DNA from: Porphyromonas crevioricanis | Lineage (GTDB): Bacteria > Bacteroidota > Bacteroidia > Bacteroidales > Porphyromonadaceae | DNA length: 64,000 nucleotides | Direction: 5' to 3' | NCBI RefSeq assembly: GCF_900167225.1 | Contig: NZ_FUXH01000009.1 | Span: 1-64,000 of the forward strand | Position numbers and translations under genes: made by a program | Notes under the pieces: model-generated | Database searches by the model: none | Told to the model about the DNA's origin: nothing | What the model saw: the letters and a program-made list of their open reading frames with translations, nothing else | Part shown: positions 56,990 through 64,000 of the stretch, in pieces | How the letters are laid out: each line of letters starts with the position of its first letter | Position numbering within the stretch: position 1 is the stretch's first letter

Positions 56990-58876
56990 ATGGATAAGAA
57001 TACCCTTTGGGGAATGCTGCTGATCGGTGCTATCATCATCGGTTTCAGCATTCTGAACAAACCGGAAGAGACTTCCCCGGTAATAGACAACATTCCACAG
57101 AGCGATACCATTGCTCTTTCACAAAAAGCACAACAGACGCCAGCCACAACTCTGCCGATGGATAGCCTCTCGGCTGACTCCGTACTTCTGTCCTCCTCAA
57201 TGCAAAAGTATGGAGTCCTATCCGGTGTTTCTGTTGGAGAATCTCGTCAGATAACTCTCAAAAATGAACTTTTGAGCATTGCCTTCGACACAAAGGGGGG
57301 ATCCCCCGTACAGGCCGAACTGCTACAATATAAGGCACAGGAAGACAAACCTCTATACCTCTTTGCCAAGGAGGATATAAGAGTTAATCTTCCCCTTCTG
57401 ACCATAGATAACAGATTGGTAAATACCGAGGATCTTTATTTCTCTGTGCTCAATGCCTCCGATACCAGTCTCACGATGCGTCTGCCAGTGGACAGTCTAT
57501 CCCATATGGATATCACCTACACACTGCCTCGCAATGATTACAGATTGGGTATCTCTATCAGGGGAGAGGGGCTGAATAGGCTTCTGCCTGCAAATATGAG
57601 TTTCCAAGATCTTGAATGGACTCAAAAAATGCGCACCCAGGAGAAGTCATGGAAATTTGAAAACCAGTACACTTCCATATACTACAAGTACAGAGGAGGT
57701 GAAATGGAAAGTCTTTCGCCTACCAAAAATGAAGCCAAAGAAAATATCAAGGAGCCTATTCGATGGATTGCATTCAAGGATAAATACTTTAGTACAGTAC
57801 TTATATCCGACAACGATGCTTTTGAGAACAATATATTTGAGATCAAAACATTTGCAGAGGACAGCGAATACACCAAGGAATGTAGTATGCGTACCTCGTT
57901 CCCCTTCAGTGTGAACGACAACTCTCAAGCAGAATTTACCCTCTTCCTTGGGCCTAATGACTACAACTTGCTGCGTGGCTACGATGCGGAACTCTCGGGA
58001 AACAAAGAGAGCTTGGAGTTGGATCAACTGGTATATTTGGGTGCGAGCGTATTCCGCTGGATCAACCAGTTCTTGATTATTCCGACTGTCAATCTCCTGA
58101 GTGGTTTTGTATCCAATTGGGGTATTATTATCCTTCTTCTCACAATCCTGATCAAACTTCTCTTGTCTCCTCTGACCTACAAAAGCTATATGTCTCAGGC
58201 CAAGATGAGAGTTCTAAAACCACAAGTGGAAGCCATCAATGCAAAATATCCGGGAAATGAACAAAGCATGATGCTCAAGCGAAATCAGGAAACGATGTCC
58301 CTCTACAGGGCTGCTGGAGCCAGCCCGATGAGCGGATGCTTGCCGATGCTACTCCAAATGCCTTTCCTCATCGCTTTATATATGTATTTCCCAACATCCA
58401 TACTTCTCAGGGGGGAAAGTTTCTTATGGGCAAAAGACTTGTCTACCTACGACCCCATCCTGTCTTGGGATGTACACATACCGATTATCTCCACCTACTT
58501 TGGCAATCACATCAGTTTGTTTTGTTTGCTGTGGGCCATCACCAACGTCATCTACACCAAGTATACGATGAGCCAAAGCTCTACCGGTCAGGCTCAGATG
58601 CCAGGCTTTAAGTATATGCCCTACATCATGACTGTGATGTTCCTTGTATTCTTCAACAGCAATTCGTCCGGCCTATGCTACTACTACTTCATATCGACTC
58701 TCATCACGATATTGCAGTATATTTTCTTCCGATTCGGCATCAATGAAGAAAAGCTCTTGGCTAAGATGGAAGAAAACAAAAAGAGGCCACAGAAAAAAAG
58801 CAAATGGGTGGCTCGCATGGAACAACTCCAGAAGCAACAGCAAGAGCTTCAAAGACAACAACGAAAAAGGAAATAA
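56990..58876 (+). CDS. yidC: Membrane protein insertase YidC
   Basis: A 628-aa protein with an N-terminal membrane anchor (about 5-20), a large periplasmic beta domain (about 60-350) and the conserved 60KD_IMP core of five membrane helices (about 360-590). The core includes LTYKSYMSQAKMRVLKPQ and SPMSGCLPMLLQMPFL. The basic, Gln-rich tail (about 590-628) is cytoplasmic and typical of Bacteroidetes. It inserts inner-membrane proteins. It lies 20 bp after pyrG. Confidence 0.95.
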   Translation: MDKNTLWGMLLIGAIIIGFSILNKPEETSPVIDNIPQSDTIALSQKAQQTPATTLPMDSLSADSVLLSSSMQKYGVLSGVSVGESRQITLKNELLSIAFDTKGGSPVQAELLQYKAQEDKPLYLFAKEDIRVNLPLLTIDNRLVNTEDLYFSVLNASDTSLTMRLPVDSLSHMDITYTLPRNDYRLGISIRGEGLNRLLPANMSFQDLEWTQKMRTQEKSWKFENQYTSIYYKYRGGEMESLSPTKNEAKENIKEPIRWIAFKDKYFSTVLISDNDAFENNIFEIKTFAEDSEYTKECSMRTSFPFSVNDNSQAEFTLFLGPNDYNLLRGYDAELSGNKESLELDQLVYLGASVFRWINQFLIIPTVNLLSGFVSNWGIIILLLTILIKLLLSPLTYKSYMSQAKMRVLKPQVEAINAKYPGNEQSMMLKRNQETMSLYRAAGASPMSGCLPMLLQMPFLIALYMYFPTSILLRGESFLWAKDLSTYDPILSWDVHIPIISTYFGNHISLFCLLWAITNVIYTKYTMSQSSTGQAQMPGFKYMPYIMTVMFLVFFNSNSSGLCYYYFISTLITILQYIFFRFGINEEKLLAKMEENKKRPQKKSKWVARMEQLQKQQQELQRQQRKRK

Positions 58877-58888
58877 GCCTCGACAAAA

Positions 58889-58928
58889 CCGGGCTGCATC
58901 GAAACGCTTTTGTGCCGATGCAGCCCGG
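58889..58928 (+). terminator. Perfect 13-bp hairpin between yidC and purF
   Basis: CCGGGCTGCATCG (58889-58901) pairs with 58916-58928 across 14 nt, beginning 12 bp past the yidC stop. It has no T tract. A terminator or leader structure of purF is possible. The in-frame extension of purF upstream would run through it and is rejected. Confidence 0.6.
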
Positions 58929-58956
58929 TATGCATAATGGCACAGATCATCATACA

Positions 58957-60846
58957 ATGGAATCTCTCAAGCACGAATGCGGTGTAGCCATGATACGGCT
59001 ACGGAAACCTCTGCCTTACTATCAAGAAAAGTACGGCTCTTGGCTCTATGGACTCAACAAGCTCTACCTCCTCATGGAAAAACAGCACAATAGAGGACAA
59101 GAAGGAGCGGGGCTGGCTGTGGTAAAACTACGTAGCAAACCGGGTGAAGAATACTTGTTCAGAGAACGGGCTGAGGGGAGCAATGCCATCACGGAAATAT
59201 TTGACAGCGTGCATAAGCACTTTCGTGAGTTCGACAAGTCTTTGATGGAAGATGCCTGCTATGCCCAAGACTGCATCCCCTTTGCCGGGGAATGCTATAT
59301 GGGGCATCTTCGCTACAGCACCACAGGTAAATCGGGCCTCACCTATGTACACCCCATGATCCGCAGATCCAACTGGAGGGCAAAATGCTTGGCTATTTGT
59401 GGGAACTTCAATTTGACAAATGTCAAAACCATATTTGACGAAATAACCTCCACAGGACAACACCCGAGGATCACAAGTGATACACATGTGTTACTGGAGC
59501 AATTGGGTCATCGTTTGGATCGAGAAGTAGAGAGATTGTTCCGCATCAGTAAAGACGAACATCACCACAGAGGTATGGAGATCACACATTTCATCGAGAA
59601 GAATATCGAGATGAAAAATGTTCTTTCCAGTGCAGCTCCTCTTTGGGACGGAGGGTATGTGATGTGCGGAATGACGGGCAGCGGAGAGCAATATGCCCTA
59701 CGAGACCCCAGAGCAATACGCCCGGCTTTCTATTATATAGATGACGAAATCGTAGTTTTGGCCTCAGAACGACCTGTCATTCAAACCGTAATGAATGTGC
59801 AGACCGAAAACATTGTAGAGCTAAAGCCGGGAGAAGCCCTTCTGATCAATCAACAAGGCAACCCACGCATAGAGCAGATATTGCCAGCACTGGACAACAA
59901 GGCATGTTCTTTCGAGCGGATCTATTTTTCCAGAGGTAGCGACTCGAATATATACAAGGAGCGCAAAGCTCTCGGTCGAGCCCTGACCCCGGATATATTA
60001 ACGGCTATCGGTTATGATTTGGATCACTCTGTCTTCTCGTTCATTCCTAATACAGCGGAAGTGGCCTATTATGGGATGTTGGAGGGGCTGACCGAATATC
60101 TTACTGAGGAAAAGATACAGAAGCTGCAAGCCTTGGAGACAAAAGACAAAGAAGCCATTCGAGCTATTATCGGCAGACAAATACGAACCGAGAAAGTCGC
60201 TATCAAGGACATCAAGCTACGAACCTTCATCACAGAAGGAAAATCAAGAGAAGATTTGGCTGCTCATGTCTACGACATCACCTACGGCAGCGTTACTCCA
60301 TTTGTGGACAATCTGGTTGTGATAGATGACAGCATAGTGCGAGGGACAACGCTAAAGCAATCCATCCTGAAGATATTAGACAGGTTACATCCGAAGAAAA
60401 TAGTTGTAGTATCCAGCTCTCCTCAAATTCGCTATCCGGACTATTATGGCATAGACATGAGGAAAATGAGCGAGTTTATCGCTTTCAAAGCGGCCGTAGC
60501 TCTCATTCAGGAGCGAAAGATGGAGAGTTTGCTCGGAAAAGCCTACCAAGAGGCTTTGGAGCTGCAAAAAAAGCCATTGGAAGAGTTCGTCCCGAATGTA
60601 GTCAAGTCTTTGTACAAACCGTTCTCTGCAAAAGAAATCTCAGACAAAATTGTTGATCTGCTACGTCCTTCAGAAGTACAGACTGAAATAGAAATCGTAT
60701 ACCAAAGTATCGAGGGCCTACACTCAGCAATCCCCGGGCATCCCGGGGACTGGTATTTCACCGGCGACTTTCCTACCCCCGGCGGAGCACATTTGGTAAA
60801 CGAAGCATACATAAACTACTACGAAGAAAGTTTCCTCCGCAAGTAG
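58957..60846 (+). CDS. purF: Amidophosphoribosyltransferase (PurF family, long Bacteroidetes form)
   Basis: 629 aa from ATG 58957 (MESLKHECGVAMIRL). The N-terminal nucleophile amidotransferase has its Cys at residue 8, so removal of a short propeptide is implied. The PRPP site is VVIDDSIVRGTT (about 448-459). It is the first committed purine step (glutamine + PRPP). It is longer than the roughly 480-residue E. coli enzyme. Bacteroidetes often have a second, shorter purF, so which paralogue carries the main flux is not known. Confidence 0.85.
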   Translation: MESLKHECGVAMIRLRKPLPYYQEKYGSWLYGLNKLYLLMEKQHNRGQEGAGLAVVKLRSKPGEEYLFRERAEGSNAITEIFDSVHKHFREFDKSLMEDACYAQDCIPFAGECYMGHLRYSTTGKSGLTYVHPMIRRSNWRAKCLAICGNFNLTNVKTIFDEITSTGQHPRITSDTHVLLEQLGHRLDREVERLFRISKDEHHHRGMEITHFIEKNIEMKNVLSSAAPLWDGGYVMCGMTGSGEQYALRDPRAIRPAFYYIDDEIVVLASERPVIQTVMNVQTENIVELKPGEALLINQQGNPRIEQILPALDNKACSFERIYFSRGSDSNIYKERKALGRALTPDILTAIGYDLDHSVFSFIPNTAEVAYYGMLEGLTEYLTEEKIQKLQALETKDKEAIRAIIGRQIRTEKVAIKDIKLRTFITEGKSREDLAAHVYDITYGSVTPFVDNLVVIDDSIVRGTTLKQSILKILDRLHPKKIVVVSSSPQIRYPDYYGIDMRKMSEFIAFKAAVALIQERKMESLLGKAYQEALELQKKPLEEFVPNVVKSLYKPFSAKEISDKIVDLLRPSEVQTEIEIVYQSIEGLHSAIPGHPGDWYFTGDFPTPGGAHLVNEAYINYYEESFLRK

Positions 60847-60913
60847 GATATTTCCTCTCCTCTTCTCCTCCCCCCAAAAAGCATAAAAAAACAAACCCAC
60901 TCACAATACAGCA

Positions 60914-61993
60914 ATGCAAGCAGTACGTAAAGCAAGCCTGATCTTACAAGACGGAAGTCGGTATGATGGTTACTCATTCGGCTACGAACAATCCACCTCA
61001 GGCGAGGTTGTATTCAACACGGCTATGAATGGCTACAATGAGAGTCTGACCGACCCAAGCTATAAAGGGCAAATAATGGTTATGACTTATCCTCTGGTCG
61101 GAAACTATGGTGTTCCCTCCAGAGAAAAGGATAGCTATGGACTCCCCTTGTACATGGAGAGTGACTGCATCCATATGAATGGGATTATCGTCTCGGACTA
61201 TTCTCAAGAATACAGTCATTGGAATGCACAAGAAAGCCTATCCGACTACCTCAAAGAGGAGAAAGTTGTGGGGATCGCCGGGATAGACACAAGAGCTTTG
61301 GCCAAACATATCCGAGAGTATGGGACCATGAATGGCAAGATCATTTTCGATAATGAGAAAGAGGAAAGTATTCCCTTTGCAGAACCCTCTCGACAAAATT
61401 TGGTGGCAGAGGTATCAACAAAAGAAGTGATTACCTACGGACAGGGCAAAAAGCGCATCGTGCTTGTCGATTGTGGAGTAAAAGCAAACATCATACGCAA
61501 ACTGATCACCTCGGAAACAACTGTTATAAGAGTTCCTTGGGATTATGATTTTCACCAGCTGGAATACGAAGGACTTTTTATAAGTAATGGACCCGGTAGT
61601 CCGGAAGTTTGTAATATTACTGTCGATAATATTCGCAAAGCCTACAAACAGGACAAACCTATTTGGGGTATTTGCATGGGACATCAACTAATGGCATTAG
61701 CTGCAGGAGGGAAGATATACAAGCTAAAGCATGGTCACCATAGCCATAATCAGCCCGTAAGACGCACAAGGAGCAACGAGTGCTTTATCACCAGCCAAAA
61801 TCACAACTTTGCCGTAGACAGCTCTTCTCTCGGAACCGATTGGTATGAGCTCTACACAAACCTGAACGATGGATCGAATGAGGGAATTTCCCATAAAAGC
61901 AAGCCTTTCTTCTCCACTCAATTTCATCCCGAGGCTTGTGGGGGGCCGACAGATACGATGTTCATCTTTGACGAATTTCTGTGCTCTTTATAA
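60914..61993 (+). CDS. carA: Carbamoyl-phosphate synthase small subunit
   Basis: A 359-aa glutaminase subunit that feeds ammonia to CarB. The N-terminal CarA domain is followed by a class I amidotransferase with SNGPGSPE, the catalytic Cys in GICMGHQLM and QFHPEACGGP. It lies 67 bp after purF. A small gene separates it from carB. Confidence 0.96.
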   Translation: MQAVRKASLILQDGSRYDGYSFGYEQSTSGEVVFNTAMNGYNESLTDPSYKGQIMVMTYPLVGNYGVPSREKDSYGLPLYMESDCIHMNGIIVSDYSQEYSHWNAQESLSDYLKEEKVVGIAGIDTRALAKHIREYGTMNGKIIFDNEKEESIPFAEPSRQNLVAEVSTKEVITYGQGKKRIVLVDCGVKANIIRKLITSETTVIRVPWDYDFHQLEYEGLFISNGPGSPEVCNITVDNIRKAYKQDKPIWGICMGHQLMALAAGGKIYKLKHGHHSHNQPVRRTRSNECFITSQNHNFAVDSSSLGTDWYELYTNLNDGSNEGISHKSKPFFSTQFHPEACGGPTDTMFIFDEFLCSL

Positions 61994-62003
61994 TTCTTAC
62001 CTC

Positions 62004-62438
62004 ATGATGAGATACTATCTAAAAGGGTACTCACCCAAAAGTAAAACGGTTATTCTCCTAAGAATTCTGATCATACTTCTTCCGGCCTGCGGGATAATTG
62101 GCTTGGGATCGAATATCCATTGGGATTCCATCGGTTTGAACCGGAACTTTTACCCTATTTGGATCAACTGTATCTTGCTACCATTTATATTTTCTTTCCA
62201 TCGTTCCGAAATAATTATAGATGAAAAGCTGCAAACATATCGGTTTGCACATTTTTCATGGGGTACACGTTTCACCCAACCGTATGCATTAGATAAGTAT
62301 CGAAATGTCGAAATCGTCAATGAGAAAAAAGGAGAGGTGAAACTAAATTTGAAAAACGGAAGCGCATCCTACTTCTATATGGATGCTCCTGAGGCATTTG
62401 CGGAAAAAGTAAACGGACTTTTACAGAAAAAACTTTAA
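62004..62438 (+). CDS. Small membrane protein inserted between carA and carB
   Basis: 144 aa from ATG 62004 ([14 protein letters not shown]). Two membrane helices (about 16-35 and 48-66, [17 protein letters not shown] and [14 protein letters not shown]) precede a soluble beta-rich domain of about 75 residues ([13 protein letters not shown] ... [19 protein letters not shown]), a layout seen in bacterial PH-like or PrgI-type small membrane proteins. Family not recognised. It is 10 bp after carA and 8 bp before carB, so it is in the operon. Longer frames upstream overlap carA. Confidence 0.6.
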   Translation: MMRYYLKGYSPKSKTVILLRILIILLPACGIIGLGSNIHWDSIGLNRNFYPIWINCILLPFIFSFHRSEIIIDEKLQTYRFAHFSWGTRFTQPYALDKYRNVEIVNEKKGEVKLNLKNGSASYFYMDAPEAFAEKVNGLLQKKL

Positions 62439-62446
62439 CAACGACC

Positions 62447-64000
62447 ATGGTAGATAAAAGCAAAATAAAAAAAGTGCTTTTGCTCGGTAGCGGAGCTCTC
62501 AAGATAGGAGAAGCAGGAGAATTCGACTACTCCGGCTCACAAGCCCTCAAAGCTCTCAAAGAAGAGGGTATAGAAACGGTGCTTGTAAACCCGAACATCG
62601 CTACAGTACAGACTTCGGAAGGGGTAGCCGATCAAATCTATTTCTTGCCAGTCACCCCATTTTTTGTAGAGAAAGTAATAAGCAAAGAGAAACCGGATGG
62701 CATACTATTGGCATTCGGCGGACAAACGGCTCTCAATTGTGGTGTAGAACTCTACAAATCAGGCATTTTGGAGCGCTACAACGTTCAGGTATTAGGGACT
62801 CCCGTACAGGCCATCATTGACACAGAAGATAGGGAACTGTTTGTAGAAAAGCTCAACGAAATAGATGTCAAGACAATCCGTAGCGAAGCTGTGGAGAACA
62901 TAGAGGATGCCCGCAGAGCAGCCCTTCGCTTGGGGTATCCTGTAATCATTCGTGCCGCTTACGCTTTGGGAGGATTAGGCAGCGGATTTTGCGATAATCA
63001 GGAAGAGCTTGACCAACTATGCGAAAAGGCCTTTAGCTTCAGCCCACAGGTATTGGTAGAAAAGAGCCTCAAGGGATGGAAGGAGATCGAATATGAAGTG
63101 GTGCGTGATGCCTATGACAACTGTATCACTGTCTGCAACATGGAAAACTTCGACCCTCTTGGTATTCATACCGGAGAGAGTATCGTGATCGCTCCTTCTC
63201 AAACACTCACCAACAGTGAATATCACAAACTGCGCGAGCTGTCTATCCGGATTATCAGACACATCGGGATCGTAGGTGAGTGCAATGTACAATATGCATT
63301 GGATCCGGAAAGCGAAGACTACAGAGTCATCGAAGTAAACGCTCGTCTCTCCCGCTCTTCAGCCTTGGCCTCCAAAGCTACGGGCTATCCACTGGCCTTT
63401 GTTGCAGCAAAATTGGGGTTGGGATATGGTCTTTTTGAGATAAAAAACAGCGTTACCCGCACCACTCCCGCCTTTTTTGAGCCTGCACTCGACTATGTCG
63501 TTTGCAAAATTCCTCGTTGGGACCTCGGCAAATTCCATGGAGTATCTCATCTGCTCGGTAGCAGCATGAAGTCTGTGGGTGAAGTAATGGCTATCGGACG
63601 CAACTTTGAGGAGGCTATCCAAAAAGGATTGCGCATGATTGGGCAGGGTATGCATGGATTTGTTGGAAACAAAGAACTTACCATTCCGGACATAGACCAA
63701 GCCCTAAGAGAACCCACCGACTCCCGAATCTTTGTCATTAGCAAGGCTTTCAGGCAGGGTTATTCTGTAGATAAAATACACGAACTGACAAAGATTGATT
63801 GCTGGTTTCTCCACAAATTGTACGGCATAGTCCAAACAGCAGAAGAGCTGGAATCTTCGAGCTGCTTAGAGGATGTATCCGATGACTTGATACGCAGAGC
63901 TAAACAAATGGGCTTCTCCGACTTTCAAATTGCAAGAGCAATCTACAAGAGCGAAGCTTCGGAGATGGAGCAAAAAACAAATGATGTACGGTGTCGACGC
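62447..64000 (+). CDS. carB: Carbamoyl-phosphate synthase large subunit (partial, cut by window end)
   Basis: It starts with ATG 62447 ([21 protein letters not shown]), followed by [15 protein letters not shown] and [14 protein letters not shown]. The frame stays open to the last base, 518 codons of about 1075. This covers the first ATP-grasp (carboxyphosphate) half and the start of the middle domain. It makes carbamoyl phosphate for pyrimidines and arginine. Confidence 0.97.
   Translation, partial: MVDKSKIKKVLLLGSGALKIGEAGEFDYSGSQALKALKEEGIETVLVNPNIATVQTSEGVADQIYFLPVTPFFVEKVISKEKPDGILLAFGGQTALNCGVELYKSGILERYNVQVLGTPVQAIIDTEDRELFVEKLNEIDVKTIRSEAVENIEDARRAALRLGYPVIIRAAYALGGLGSGFCDNQEELDQLCEKAFSFSPQVLVEKSLKGWKEIEYEVVRDAYDNCITVCNMENFDPLGIHTGESIVIAPSQTLTNSEYHKLRELSIRIIRHIGIVGECNVQYALDPESEDYRVIEVNARLSRSSALASKATGYPLAFVAAKLGLGYGLFEIKNSVTRTTPAFFEPALDYVVCKIPRWDLGKFHGVSHLLGSSMKSVGEVMAIGRNFEEAIQKGLRMIGQGMHGFVGNKELTIPDIDQALREPTDSRIFVISKAFRQGYSVDKIHELTKIDCWFLHKLYGIVQTAEELESSSCLEDVSDDLIRRAKQMGFSDFQIARAIYKSEASEMEQKTNDVRCRR

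Noticed and set aside
58804-58956. N-terminal extension of purF
   Set aside because: It overlaps the yidC end and the 13-bp hairpin. The nucleophile Cys would then be about residue 59, far beyond a usual propeptide.

Overview
The window looks like chromosome of a Porphyromonas-type Bacteroidales bacterium close to P. gingivalis. Support for this: a CoA-dependent lysine-fermentation cluster (kal, kce, kdd, kamA), two secreted proteins with type IX secretion-like C-terminal tails, families typical of Bacteroidetes (DUF4835, DUF4834, DUF3822), promoters of the Bacteroidetes TAnnTTTG type, and little Shine-Dalgarno signal. I placed the genus from protein families only. No rRNA, insertion sequence, transposase, integrase or CRISPR array was seen. 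One tRNA gene (Lys, UUU) is present.

Layout. 1-183: inverted copy of a repeat that recurs at 35.46 kb. 0.3-9.4 kb (minus strand): a secreted Lys-C-like protease, a UPF0597 Fe-S protein, the GDP-fucose genes fcl and gmd, a zinc-ribbon/FHA protein and a CtpA-like protease. 9.4-10.2 kb: gene-free, with a structured repeat. 10.2-22.9 kb (plus): phoH, purC, menaquinone methyltransferase, aroE, a YhcC radical SAM protein, a GIY-YIG protein, dnaN, an exonuclease, coaBC, DUF4835, recN, rlmB, ridA. 23.0-23.9 kb (minus): kdsA. 24.4-35.3 kb (plus): lysine fermentation, an acyl-CoA ligase, phosphatidylethanolamine synthesis (psd, pssA), a VanX-type dipeptidase, a lipoprotein and a ComM/YifB ATPase. 35.46-35.92 kb: a conserved leader followed by fourteen 22-bp repeats in exact register. 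36.1-38.6 kb: an ECF sigma factor operon. 38.7-43.7 kb (minus): mnmA, argS, rsmD and two Bacteroidetes-specific genes. 43.8-50.2 kb: a RecD-like helicase, tRNA-Lys, ribD, prmC, recX, comF and a zinc-type CDF transporter. 50.3-54.7 kb: a leucine-rich secreted protein, a family 2 glycosyltransferase and a lone phage-type lysozyme. 54.8-55.0 kb: second copy of the structured repeat. 55.4-64.0 kb (plus): pyrG, yidC, a PurF-type amidotransferase, carA, a small membrane protein and carB, which runs off the end.

How it fits together. The metabolism is that of an amino-acid fermenter that makes its own nucleotides, riboflavin, CoA, menaquinone and shikimate-pathway products. Envelope genes (kdsA for LPS, gmd/fcl for fucosylated glycan, psd/pssA for phospholipid, yidC) and secreted proteins point to a complex outer membrane.

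The most unusual material is non-coding. First, a leader plus spacerless 22-bp tandem array occurs twice in inverted orientation and brackets about 35 kb. Second, a dispersed element of about 135 bp has two stems that have kept pairing through compensatory changes between its two copies. Third, a 10-bp dyad lies over the promoter of the metal-efflux gene. No clearly new multi-gene system was found.
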